Shown here: positions 51,307 to 59,634 of the stretch, piece after piece | Layout: every line of letters begins with the position of its first letter | Position numbering within the stretch: the stretch's first letter is position 1 | Assembly (NCBI GenBank): GCA_964500775.1 | Contig: CAZCQG010000007.1 | Location: 5,868 to 69,867, forward strand | Origin: CAZCQG01 sp964500775 | GTDB taxonomy: Bacteria; Campylobacterota; Campylobacteria; Campylobacterales; CAZCQG01 | Reading direction: 5' to 3' | Length of the DNA stretch: 64,000 nt | The notes under the pieces: generated by a model | Databases searched by the model: none | What the model saw: the letters and a program-made list of their open reading frames with translations, nothing else | Told to the model about the DNA's origin: nothing | Made by a program: the position numbers and the translations under genes

Positions 51307-53103
51307 GTGTATTTTTCAAAAACAACCATTGAATGCGAAAACGTAACCAAGGCAATTAGCGAATTTGCAAAGCAAAATCAGATTAAAACGCACGAAATTG
51401 ACTATAAGCTACTAGAATACAACACCCTCTACAAAAAGAACACGGGAGATCTTACACGGGATTTCAGCACCCTTAGCGAAGAGGAACAAGAGGAGATTGC
51501 GCGCACCGAGGCGCTTATTTGGCAAACCTACAAGATAGAGCTTTATCCCGCAGAAAGAATCCGACACGACATCATCATACTTTCATTCGTAAGCGATAAA
51601 TACCAAACCTCTCTTAGTGCTATCGTGAGTAAAAGCTCCAAGATATATCTTTGTGACGAGCTAGAAGAAGAGCTGTATGAGTTTTTTATCAAAAAAAAGC
51701 TTTCCATGTCGGTGATGATAGGGGTTTTTGATCCGCTGTTTCAGATGAGCATCGATGATTTGGCTCAAGAGGTGCGTGAGCACAAAAAACTTACCAAAGA
51801 TTTTACGATAAAAATGGCGCACTTTCCCGCTCCCGTGATGCCTAGGGATGATGCGATAATTTTTCGTTACTTGGATTCTAAAAAGTACACCAGAAAAGGG
51901 GATAAGCGACTTTACTACGTAAATCAAGGAAGCATACTCATCGAATACATCGGACCAAAGGAGGGGAAAAACGGTCGCGATTACAGAGGGGAGGGTGTGC
52001 ACACTCCTTTACCTAAGAAAGAACATCTCATTAAGTATAGACTCGGAAGCGGCGTAGAGGAAGTGCCCACCGAAGACGGTTTTACTTATGTTTCAAAAAA
52101 TGAAGGATATGTGACTATCGAAGAGGGGAGAATTGATGTCGATAATGAGCTCTCGTTGCAACAAATATCGCAAAAAGAGACGGGCTCGATAGATTTTGGC
52201 GTAGATTCCGAGATGGAGATCGACGTGAGCTTAAGTGATGCCGCCTTGGAGGCAGTCGATAGCAGTATGGTCGTGAAAAGCAATCGTCTCAACGTAGCGG
52301 GAAACGTAGCGCAAGGAGCGCATATAGAGACTCGTTCGGTAAAAATTGACGGGCAAACGCATAAAGATTCTTTTGTGAAGTCGGATGAAGCACTTATTAA
52401 TATTCATAGAGGATATTTTGAGGGCAGTACCGTAAAAATAAATAAGCTTGAAGGAGGGTTCGTCAAAGCCGATTATGTAGAGATAAACGACGGGCTTCGA
52501 GGAGAAATCAAGGGGAAAGAGGTGAAAGTGACCAACCTCTTTCCGGGGGTAAAAATATTTGCTTCATCGAGCATCTACGTGCAAAACTTCAAAAATGAAG
52601 GGGCAAGCCTCGTCATTGATTACGATCTCAACGAGATAGAAGGCGAAAATATCGAATCATTGTTAAAGAATATCGAGAATTATGAAAATGACAAAATAAA
52701 ACTCGCCGAGAAAATAAAAAGGCTTGATTTTCTCGTAAATAGAGATTTTGCCTTAGTGAAAGGCGAGATAGAAAAATACAAAAAAATTCACGGTTTTATC
52801 CCCGAGGGTTTAAAAAGAAGACTTGCCGCTACTAAAGAAAAAAATATGGAGCTTAATAGCCTCAATAATTCCTACACCGAGGTATCTTCAAAAAGCGCCG
52901 ATTCTAAGCGAAAAATCACCGCATTGAAAGACGGAATAGAGCAGTGCAACGTCGCATCTAACGGAAATTGGGGGAAGCTTACTTTTGTCTCTTTTGTTTC
53001 AAAAGCGTTTGGTTTTACATTGCGAATCAAAGCGAGGCAGGGTGATTTGAAATATGCGCTGGCAAAAGACGGTGCGGGTTATAAGATAATTCGAGCCGAG
53101 TAA
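51307..53103 (+). CDS. fapA: DUF342 / FapA family flagellar assembly protein
   Basis: The 598-residue cytoplasmic protein has a poorly conserved N-terminal part (1-170) and a DUF342 core (about 180-430) rich in Asn/Gly beta repeats (GNVAQGAHIETRSVKIDG, VKADYVEINDG), forming a beta-helix. A long coiled coil (about 450-545) and a basic tail follow. DUF342/FapA proteins occur in flagellated bacteria and have been linked to polar flagellar assembly; molecular role is unclear. The start is GTG with GAGGA upstream. Confidence 0.8.
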   Translation: MYFSKTTIECENVTKAISEFAKQNQIKTHEIDYKLLEYNTLYKKNTGDLTRDFSTLSEEEQEEIARTEALIWQTYKIELYPAERIRHDIIILSFVSDKYQTSLSAIVSKSSKIYLCDELEEELYEFFIKKKLSMSVMIGVFDPLFQMSIDDLAQEVREHKKLTKDFTIKMAHFPAPVMPRDDAIIFRYLDSKKYTRKGDKRLYYVNQGSILIEYIGPKEGKNGRDYRGEGVHTPLPKKEHLIKYRLGSGVEEVPTEDGFTYVSKNEGYVTIEEGRIDVDNELSLQQISQKETGSIDFGVDSEMEIDVSLSDAALEAVDSSMVVKSNRLNVAGNVAQGAHIETRSVKIDGQTHKDSFVKSDEALINIHRGYFEGSTVKINKLEGGFVKADYVEINDGLRGEIKGKEVKVTNLFPGVKIFASSSIYVQNFKNEGASLVIDYDLNEIEGENIESLLKNIENYENDKIKLAEKIKRLDFLVNRDFALVKGEIEKYKKIHGFIPEGLKRRLAATKEKNMELNSLNNSYTEVSSKSADSKRKITALKDGIEQCNVASNGNWGKLTFVSFVSKAFGFTLRIKARQGDLKYALAKDGAGYKIIRAE

Positions 53104-53161
53104 AAATAAAAATAAACTTAATAATATTTCTTTTTCTATCAATATAAAATAGATTTATAAA

Positions 53162-53175
53162 GGTACTATTTTTGC
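53162..53175 (+). promoter_or_regulatory. candidate sigma-54 promoter of calcium-loop gene
   Basis: AAGGTAC-TATTT-TTGCTT places GG and GC exactly 10 bases apart, the RpoN -24/-12 signature, and TTTGCTT is typical of Campylobacterota flagellar promoters. The start of transcription would be near 53187, only 14 bases before the ATG. The 97-bp gap after fapA is otherwise very AT-rich. Confidence 0.55.
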
Positions 53176-53179
53176 TTCT

Positions 53180-53194
53180 CCTCCGTTTCGGAGG
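53180..53194 (+). promoter_or_regulatory. hairpin sequestering the Shine-Dalgarno of the calcium-loop gene
   Basis: CCTCCG, a TTT loop and CGGAGG make a perfect 6-bp stem whose 3' arm contains the GGAGG ribosome site for the ATG at 53201. Long transcripts from fapA would carry the hairpin, while a transcript starting near 53187 would lack its 5' arm. Confidence 0.55.
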
Positions 53195-53200
53195 TGTAAA

Positions 53201-54196
53201 ATGAAAATAGCGTCTCATAGTTTTACGACGTATGCCGAGCATACACTTTTGGAATCTTCAACCACGAGTTTTTCCCTCGGAAAGTTCTCTTTCGGTAATA
53301 TGATCGAAACGGAACAGAGTGGATTTGACGACATAAAAACAATCGGTGAGAAACTCAAAATCTCATTAGTTTTTGAGCTTTTACAGGCTCTCGGTAGGGA
53401 GGGCGGAGAAGAGATAAAGAACTATTACGGCGAGCATGAGGATTTGCTACGCAACGCACAAAAATTGAAGAGCGGTGTGCCAACGGAAGCCCCCGTCTCG
53501 TTACTGTCGAGTTTTTTTGAATCGGTGCAGAAGTTTAGCGAAAAAATAGAGACCAAGATACAAGGCAAAGTGTATACGGAAGATGGACGCGAGATTGTCA
53601 TCAATGCCGATTTGCGGCTTTCACAATCTTTTTACGCGAAAATTGAAAAAAGCGCAGCGTTTATAGACCCGCTTGTCATCACGTTTGACGGAAAACTCCC
53701 TGAGCTTGACGGTACGAAATTTTCGTTCGATATAGATTGCGACGGTGAAAAAGACCAAATAAGCAGGCTGGTCAAAGGGAGCGGCTTTTTAGCGCTCGAT
53801 AGAGACGGCAACGGAAAAATCGACGACGGTTCGGAGCTTTTCGGGACAAAAAGCGGCGATGGATTTGAGGAATTACGCACGTTTGATGAAGACGGGAATG
53901 AGTGGATAGATTCCGGAGATTCGGTATTTGATAGATTGCGAATCTGGTCAAACGACGAGGGTGAGAGTAGACTGATCGCTCTTGGAGAAGCGGGTATCGG
54001 CGCGATATATCTCGGCGGCGTGAATGCGGAGTTTGGATATAGAAGCAGCAACGGAGCCGCACTGGGGCAACTTCGTAAAAGCGGTGTTTTTTTATATGAG
54101 GACGGCAGGATAGGCAATGTCTCTCAAGTAGATTTTGCAAAAGAGGGCGAATCTAGCGAGGGATTTGGATTAAAGAGTATGTTGGAGCAGATATAA
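53201..54196 (+). CDS. calcium-loop protein, paralog A, unknown function
   Basis: The 331-residue protein lacks a signal peptide and membrane segments. A Ser/Thr-rich N-terminus and helical region (1-145) lead to a domain beginning FIDPLVITFDGKLPELDG. It has three acidic loops resembling EF-hand or dockerin calcium sites: DIDCDGEKD (about 167-175), DRDGNGKIDDGSELFG (190-205) and DEDGNEWIDSGD (219-230). It then has LIALGEAGIGAIYLGG. The same C-terminal domain is found in the convergent gene at 54213-55100. Secretion by a type I or flagellar route is possible but no signal is evident. Confidence 0.75.
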   Translation: MKIASHSFTTYAEHTLLESSTTSFSLGKFSFGNMIETEQSGFDDIKTIGEKLKISLVFELLQALGREGGEEIKNYYGEHEDLLRNAQKLKSGVPTEAPVSLLSSFFESVQKFSEKIETKIQGKVYTEDGREIVINADLRLSQSFYAKIEKSAAFIDPLVITFDGKLPELDGTKFSFDIDCDGEKDQISRLVKGSGFLALDRDGNGKIDDGSELFGTKSGDGFEELRTFDEDGNEWIDSGDSVFDRLRIWSNDEGESRLIALGEAGIGAIYLGGVNAEFGYRSSNGAALGQLRKSGVFLYEDGRIGNVSQVDFAKEGESSEGFGLKSMLEQI

Positions 54197-54202
54197 AACG
54201 GT

Positions 54203-54222
54203 ACGGCGGGAGCTACCCCGCC
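54203..54222. terminator. shared terminator hairpin of calcium-loop paralogs
   Basis: CGGCGGG (54203-54209) pairs with CCCGCCG (54216-54222) over a 6-base loop. It lies between the tail-to-tail genes and overlaps the stop codon of the minus-strand gene. Confidence 0.7.
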
Positions 54223-55100
54223 GCCATATCTATGTGGTAGATTCCCCCGCTAAATCTATCATCGGTAAAATCTATCGCCGCACTTTTTTGTAGCATCCCC
54301 GCTAAATTTCCTTTGCCGTCATACAGCGCTTCTTGCGTTTTAAAAGCATTGAGGTAAATCACCCCCACACCCGCTTCGCCTAGCCCGATAAGCGAATCTT
54401 CCCCGTTGTCGTTCTTTTTCCAGATTCGTAATTTATCGTAAATGAAGTCTTCGGTATCTATTTTGCCGTCCTTGTTTGTGTCGTACATTGAGAGGTCTAA
54501 AAAGCCATCCCCGCTTTTTGTCCCGAAAAGCTCCGAACCGTCGTCGATTTTTCCGTTGCCGTCTCTATCGAGCGCTAAAAAACCGCTTCCGCGTTTCAAA
54601 AGCGAGATCTGATCGCTACGTCCGTCGCTATCGAGGTCGAATGTAAATTTTTGATCGGATAATTCCGCACCTTTTCCATCGAAATTCACCACGAGGGGGT
54701 CAATGAGTTTCGTCTTCTCTAGTTCTTTGTCTTCATAGATTCCTATCTTTCGTAAGAGCGATTCGCTGATATTTATGAGAATCTCGCTATTAAAATTCCC
54801 ATCGGTCGCGGTAATCTCTAGGTCGATGACGGTTTGTCTGATATTTTCGACGTATACCGTCTTGCTATCCCCTTTATCGAGAGCTTCGAGCAGAATGTCG
54901 GAGGATTCTTTTTTGATTGCCTTTAGTCTTTGAAGCGTCTTGTCGAGAAGGCTTTTTTCAAAAGTGTCACGTGATTCTTTGAGGCTGTTCGACGTGCTTG
55001 TTTGCGGTGCCTCTACCGCTTGTGTATTCGCTACCGAGGCGTTTTTTGTTACGACCTCTAAACTTATGCTGACTTCCGAAAAACGTGCAGAAATATCCAT
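54213..55100 (-). CDS. calcium-loop protein, paralog B, unknown function
   Basis: The 295-residue protein shares its C-terminal domain with paralog A: LIDPLVVNFDGKGAELSD, acidic loops DLDSDGRSD, DRDGNGKIDDGSELFG and DTNKDGKIDTED, and LIGLGEAGVGVIYLN. The N-terminal part (1-135) is Ser/Thr-rich then helical and differs. It has no signal peptide. AAAGGA precedes the ATG. A palindrome CGACA-N4-TGTCG at 55123-55136 lies in its leader. No sigma-54 signature is seen on this side, so the paralogs may be expressed differently. Confidence 0.75.
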   Translation of the reverse strand: MDISARFSEVSISLEVVTKNASVANTQAVEAPQTSTSNSLKESRDTFEKSLLDKTLQRLKAIKKESSDILLEALDKGDSKTVYVENIRQTVIDLEITATDGNFNSEILINISESLLRKIGIYEDKELEKTKLIDPLVVNFDGKGAELSDQKFTFDLDSDGRSDQISLLKRGSGFLALDRDGNGKIDDGSELFGTKSGDGFLDLSMYDTNKDGKIDTEDFIYDKLRIWKKNDNGEDSLIGLGEAGVGVIYLNAFKTQEALYDGKGNLAGMLQKSAAIDFTDDRFSGGIYHIDMAAG

Positions 55101-55205
55101 AACAAATCCTTTTGTTGAGGTTCGACATCCTTGTCGTTATCGTGTGATGTAAATTGTGAGTGAGGATATATCGGGTAAAACGGAAAAAAAATTTAGCGGA
55201 TGATG

Positions 55206-56384
55206 TTAGTCGTGTTTTTTTATGATCCCAAGCCACTCTTTGAGCTTTTTCTCAAACCCGATGTCGCTTAGCTCTACGACTTTAAACCTTTCGTCAACGT
55301 ATTTTTGCTCCACCCAGCCGCCGAAATCGTGTGGATAAAGATAGTTTTCATTGAAATGAGTAATGTTCTTTGGGGTGTCGTATATTTCGCCGTTTCTGAT
55401 TCTAGCTTGTGCGCTTTTTATCGCTTTGTAGGCGGTGTTGGATTTTGGGGAGGCACATAGGTAGAGGGCGCACTCCGAGAGGAGGATACTCGCTTCGGGA
55501 TAGCCTATTTTGCTCACACTTAGCATACAAGAGGTGGCGAGATTGAGAGCGTTTGGATTTGCAAGACCGATGTCTTCGGCGGCGAGTATTGTGAGGCGTC
55601 TAGCGATGAATTCGGGATTCTCCCCACATTCGATGAGGCGGGCGAGGTAGTAGATCGCTGCATCGGGGTCGCTGCCGCGGATGGACTTGATAAGTGCACT
55701 CGCAAGGTCGTAGTGGGTATCATCCTCGCTGCTCCCTTCACTCAAAGAAAATGGGCGGATTCTTTTGAGGTCGGCGAGGGTAGGGGTATTTGATAGTTTT
55801 GAGCTGAACTCTAAGAGATTGAGCATGGCACGTGCATCTCCGTTGCTGCTTTCCAAAAGGTAAGTATACGCATCATCTCCTATCTGAATACCAAATTTTG
55901 ACAGCGCGTTATCGAGAATTTGTCCTAAGTGTCTTTTTGTAAGTTTTTTAAACTCAAAGAGTAAGATTCTAGAACGCAAAGCTTGCGTGAGCGAGAAAAA
56001 CGGATTTTCGGTCGATGCGCCGATGAGGGTGATAATATTTTCTTCAAGGATGGGCAATAAAACCTCTTGCTGGTTTTTCGAGAGTCTATGTATCTCGTCA
56101 ATAAATATTAGCGGTTTTAAGAGCGAGCCGCCTTGGGCTATTTTGCGTATCTCTTCGACTTTGATACTCGTCGCATTCAGATAGCTGATAGGTTGCCCTA
56201 ATGATTCTGCGGCGAGTTTGGCTAGGGTCGTTTTTCCCGTCCCGGGAGGTCCGTAAAGTATGGCGTGCGGAAAAATGGAGGAATCGATGAACTTCTGAAA
56301 AACCCCGTCATTTCCCACGAGATGTTCTTGCCCGATAAACTCTTCAAACCTCGTCGGTCTTAGGGCGCTTGCGATATTTGTCAA
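55206..56384 (-). CDS. rarA: replication-associated recombination protein A
   Basis: RarA (MgsA) is a clamp-loader-like AAA+ ATPase acting at stalled replication forks. The 392-residue protein has FEEFIGQEHLVG, Walker A GPPGTGKTTLAKL, Walker B LIFIDEIHRL, the sensor STENPFFSL and the C-terminal tetramerisation domain with SDPDAAIYYLARLIECGENP. The start is TTG with a weak Shine-Dalgarno, and a GGGGT/ACCCC inverted repeat (56406-56421) lies in its leader. Confidence 0.95.
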   Translation of the reverse strand: MTNIASALRPTRFEEFIGQEHLVGNDGVFQKFIDSSIFPHAILYGPPGTGKTTLAKLAAESLGQPISYLNATSIKVEEIRKIAQGGSLLKPLIFIDEIHRLSKNQQEVLLPILEENIITLIGASTENPFFSLTQALRSRILLFEFKKLTKRHLGQILDNALSKFGIQIGDDAYTYLLESSNGDARAMLNLLEFSSKLSNTPTLADLKRIRPFSLSEGSSEDDTHYDLASALIKSIRGSDPDAAIYYLARLIECGENPEFIARRLTILAAEDIGLANPNALNLATSCMLSVSKIGYPEASILLSECALYLCASPKSNTAYKAIKSAQARIRNGEIYDTPKNITHFNENYLYPHDFGGWVEQKYVDERFKVVELSDIGFEKKLKEWLGIIKKHD

Positions 56385-56444
56385 AAGAAAACTTTATCTA
56401 TTTTTGGGGTACAATCACCCCTAAAATTTAACAAGGAGCAACCG

Positions 56445-56537
56445 TTGCAAAAATATCTACCCCTCGCCATAGGAACGTTTATGATAGCTAGTATTTTATT
56501 TATGATGTATGGACTGGGAAATCCTATCTTCAAGTAA
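56445..56537 (+). CDS. 30-residue hydrophobic peptide
   Basis: A short ORF starts with TTG six bases after AAGGAG and encodes QKYLPLAIGTFMIASILFMM followed by YGLGNPIFK. It is a single membrane helix with the N-terminus basic. It lies alone between rarA (divergent) and hspR (convergent). The good ribosome site and clean hydrophobic pattern suggest a real tiny membrane protein, but only conservation can confirm it. Confidence 0.5.
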   Translation: MQKYLPLAIGTFMIASILFMMYGLGNPIFK

Positions 56538-56547
56538 TAAATAGCCC

Positions 56548-56922
56548 TCACTCCTTAAAAAGAATGATCTCGTAACTGGCTTTTTTCGATACTACCGATT
56601 TATTCGGCGGAACCGATCCGTTGCCGTTGGTTTTCGAGATCTCTATTCTCAACTCTTCGATGTCTTTATTCATAACCTCGATTTGTTCTTTGAGTCGTAA
56701 AATGATGTCGACACCCGCCAGATTCACTCCAAGATCCCTAGTGAGGCGCAAAATCGTCTTGATTCTGTCTATATCTCTTTGTGAGTAGAGACGCATTTTC
56801 CCCTTTGTCCTGCCGGGGTCTACTAGCCCTTCGCGTTCGTACTGCCGCAGCGTTTGCGGGTGTATCTCAAGTATCTTGGCGACTACGCTTATTAGGTATA
56901 CCGGCTCGTCATAGCTGTACAT
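56548..56922 (-). CDS. hspR: heat-shock repressor HspR (MerR family)
   Basis: HspR represses chaperone genes in Campylobacterota and actinobacteria. The 124-residue protein has the MerR-type helix-turn-helix YLISVVAKILEIHPQTLRQYEREGLVDPGRT followed by RLYSQRDIDRI, a dimerisation coiled coil and a Lys-rich tail. It is the second gene of the cbpA-hspR operon (nine bases apart), which it is expected to repress in an autoregulatory loop. Confidence 0.93.
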   Translation of the reverse strand: MYSYDEPVYLISVVAKILEIHPQTLRQYEREGLVDPGRTKGKMRLYSQRDIDRIKTILRLTRDLGVNLAGVDIILRLKEQIEVMNKDIEELRIEISKTNGNGSVPPNKSVVSKKASYEIILFKE

Positions 56923-56931
56923 CTTTACTCC

Positions 56932-57792
56932 TTAAGGCAGTTTTTCTTGCATCATTTTCACTAATGCTGAATCGAGTTCATCGACTTTTGGAACGGTTAT
57001 TTCGACTTTAACAAACAAATCACCCTTTTGCCCGCTTTTTCTGTTGACCGCGCCGAGTTCTTTTACGCGGAATTTTTGACCGCTCTTGGTATCTTGCGGG
57101 ATTTTTAGCGTAATGTCTTTATGGATAGTCTTGACATCTATTTTGCCACCGAACATCGCTATCTTGAGAGGAACGGAGATTGTCTTGATGAGGTCGTCTC
57201 CTTCACGCTGGTATTCGGGATCAGGGGCGACTTCTACTTTTAAAAGGAGATCACCGCTCATGCCGCCGCCTCTTCTCCCCTTTCCTTTGACGCGCACCGT
57301 ATCGCCGTTTTTTACCCCTTCGGGGATTTTAATGTCAAAGTTTTCGCCGTTAATTCCGACATTGTGTTTCCCTCCGATGATAGAGGTCAAAAAAGGTATC
57401 GTTATCCTAGCGGTGATGTCCAAATCGGGCTGTTGAAACGAATCAAACCCAAATCCGCCTCTTCCGCCCATGCCTCCAAATCCGCTGCCGCCGCCGAAGA
57501 TGTTTTTTAAAATCTCGTCGAGATCGACGTTGTGGGAGTATTGATTTCTTGCAAAATCGTGGAAATTTTGCCCGCCGAACATACTATCGCCAAATCTATC
57601 GTATTGCGAGCGTTTTTCTTTGTCGCTCAAAATCTCGTATGCGGCGTTTATTTCTTTAAATTTTTCCTCCGCTCCGGCTTCTTTATTTATATCGGGATGG
57701 TATTGTCGGGCGAGTTTTCTGTATGCCCGTTTTATCTCTTCTTCATTGGCGCTACTACTCACGCCGAGTGTCTCATACAGGCTTTTTGACAT
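56932..57792 (-). CDS. cbpA: DnaJ-like co-chaperone CbpA
   Basis: CbpA stimulates DnaK. The 286-residue protein has the J domain with HPD (YRKLARQYHPDIN), a Gly/Phe-rich linker (about 95-120), and the two C-terminal beta domains, but no zinc-finger cysteines, so it is CbpA rather than DnaJ. The ATG follows GGAGG. It leads the cbpA-hspR operon behind a near-perfect consensus promoter with an internal inverted repeat. Confidence 0.95.
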   Translation of the reverse strand: MSKSLYETLGVSSSANEEEIKRAYRKLARQYHPDINKEAGAEEKFKEINAAYEILSDKEKRSQYDRFGDSMFGGQNFHDFARNQYSHNVDLDEILKNIFGGGSGFGGMGGRGGFGFDSFQQPDLDITARITIPFLTSIIGGKHNVGINGENFDIKIPEGVKNGDTVRVKGKGRRGGGMSGDLLLKVEVAPDPEYQREGDDLIKTISVPLKIAMFGGKIDVKTIHKDITLKIPQDTKSGQKFRVKELGAVNRKSGQKGDLFVKVEITVPKVDELDSALVKMMQEKLP

Positions 57793-57831
57793 AGCCTACC
57801 TCCGTGTAAAACTTTTCATAAATTAATATGG

Positions 57832-57861
57832 ATTATATCACATAAGTTTAGTATGTGTCAA
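57832..57861 (-). promoter_or_regulatory. consensus promoter of cbpA-hspR with embedded operator-like repeat
   Basis: On the minus strand TTGACA (57861-57856), an 18-base spacer and TATAAT (57837-57832) form a consensus promoter 40 bases ahead of the ATG. CACATA-N7-TATGTG (57839-57857) fills the spacer. Its N7 spacing resembles HAIR elements bound by HspR, though the arm sequence differs from the CTTGAGT consensus. Confidence 0.7.
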
Positions 57862-57981
57862 TCAACTTTTAGGATAACTCATTGTATACTTTTTAAGTAA
57901 TGATGTCGCATAATGTTTCGATTTTGTAGCTTATAATTACTAAAATACTTAAAATAAAATTATATAAGAGGGCGGAGAGAT

Positions 57982-59634
57982 ATGGACGCATTGAGATTTG
58001 TAGATAGCAAATACAACACTAAAGTTGCTTATTTCAGTATGGAATTCGCGATTCATCAAGCATTGAAGATTTATTCGGGCGGCTTAGGTTTTTTGGCAGG
58101 CTCGCATATGAGAAGCGCATATGAGTTAAAACAGAATCTCATAGGAATCGGGATACTGTGGAGCTACGGCTACTACGACCAAAGCCGTAATGAGGACAAT
58201 ACGATGCGTGTGGCGTACAGAAGAAAATCGTACTCGTTTCTCGAAGATACCGGTATAAAAGTGAGCGTAAAAATTAACGGCGTAGACGTATATGTAAAAG
58301 CGATGTTGCTTAAGCCCGATACATTCGGCTCTGCGCCTATTTATCTCCTCACCACGGATATTCCCGAAAATGATTATCTTTCTCGAACAATTACGCATAA
58401 ACTGTACGAAGCGCACGAAGAGACGAGGGTAGCACAAGAGGTCGTGCTTGGAATCGGCGGTGCGAAAGTGATAGAAAAACTCGGATTTGAACCGGAGATC
58501 TACCATATGAACGAAGGGCATGCTGTACCGATGGCGTTTTATCTCTATTCGCAGCTCCAAGATTCTCAAAAAGTCAAAGAAAAAGTGGTCTTTACTACCC
58601 ATACACCCGAAGTGGCGGGGAATGAAGAGCACGACATCCATCTTCTAAACGCCATGGGATTCTTTAACGGAATCTCGGTCGAAAAAGTGAAAAAAATCGT
58701 GGGAATGGGTGAGCACGACACGATGTTCTCGCTCACTGTAGCCGCACTTAGACTTTCCAAAATAGCCAATGCCGTCTCGAAAAAACACGGCGAAGTTGCT
58801 AGAGAGATGTGGAAAGGGATCGTCGATGCCGCACCTATCATCTCCGTGACGAATGCACAAAACAAAAAATATTGGGCGGACAAGCCATTGGTGAATGCCT
58901 TGGAAGAACACGATGATTATGGGCTATTGGCGAGAAAAAGGCATTTAAAGAGAAAACTTTTTAACGAAGTCGCCGATCAAACGGGGAAACTATTTGACCC
59001 CGAGGTGCTTACGTTTGTGTGGTCGAGAAGATTTGCGGAGTACAAAAGGGCGGGTCTCATCAAAAGAGACTTTGAGCGCTTTCATGACCTCGTCACTAGA
59101 AACGATAAGCCGATTCAAATCATTTGGGCAGGGAAACCGCATCCAAACGATACAAAAGGTATCAACCTTTTCAATGAACTGGTATATGCCACAAAAGACC
59201 TCAATCGATGTGCCGTCCTCACGGGCTACGAGCTAGACCTCTCCGCGCTTCTCAAAAAAGGGGCTGATGTGTGGATAAATACCCCAAGAGTCACGAGGGA
59301 GGCATCCGGTACTAGCGGGATGTCTGCGGCGATGAACGGTGCGGTGAATCTCTCTATGAACGACGGGTGGCATTTGGAGTTTGAAAAACACGGAATAAAT
59401 TGTTTTACGATTTATCAAGACGGCAATAAAAGTATCGTAGAACAAGATGAGGAAGATTTTAACAATCTTATGCGAATCATTGACAATGAGGTGATTCCGA
59501 TTTATTATAATGATCCTGCAAGATGGCTTGAGATATTGAAAAATTCGGTAAATGACGTAGTGCCATATTTTGATAGCGGCAGAATGGCAAATGAGTATTA
59601 TGTGCAACTATATAACTATAAAGGATATTATTGA
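57982..59634 (+). CDS. alpha-glucan phosphorylase-like glycosyltransferase (short GT35 type)
   Basis: The 550-residue protein resembles the short alpha-glucan phosphorylases: VAYFSMEFAIHQALKIYSGGLGFLAG, YHMNEGHAVPMAF, FTTHTPEVAGNEEHD, FVWSRRFAEYKRAGL and NTPRVTREASGTSGMSAAMNG. Phosphorylases bind PLP on a Lys in the EASGTSGMK-type motif; here that position is Ser448 (TCT at 59323). It may therefore be a different glycan enzyme or an inactive relative. AGGGCGGAGA precedes the ATG. pyk overlaps its stop (TGATG), linking it to glycolysis. Confidence 0.75.
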   Translation: MDALRFVDSKYNTKVAYFSMEFAIHQALKIYSGGLGFLAGSHMRSAYELKQNLIGIGILWSYGYYDQSRNEDNTMRVAYRRKSYSFLEDTGIKVSVKINGVDVYVKAMLLKPDTFGSAPIYLLTTDIPENDYLSRTITHKLYEAHEETRVAQEVVLGIGGAKVIEKLGFEPEIYHMNEGHAVPMAFYLYSQLQDSQKVKEKVVFTTHTPEVAGNEEHDIHLLNAMGFFNGISVEKVKKIVGMGEHDTMFSLTVAALRLSKIANAVSKKHGEVAREMWKGIVDAAPIISVTNAQNKKYWADKPLVNALEEHDDYGLLARKRHLKRKLFNEVADQTGKLFDPEVLTFVWSRRFAEYKRAGLIKRDFERFHDLVTRNDKPIQIIWAGKPHPNDTKGINLFNELVYATKDLNRCAVLTGYELDLSALLKKGADVWINTPRVTREASGTSGMSAAMNGAVNLSMNDGWHLEFEKHGINCFTIYQDGNKSIVEQDEEDFNNLMRIIDNEVIPIYYNDPARWLEILKNSVNDVVPYFDSGRMANEYYVQLYNYKGYY

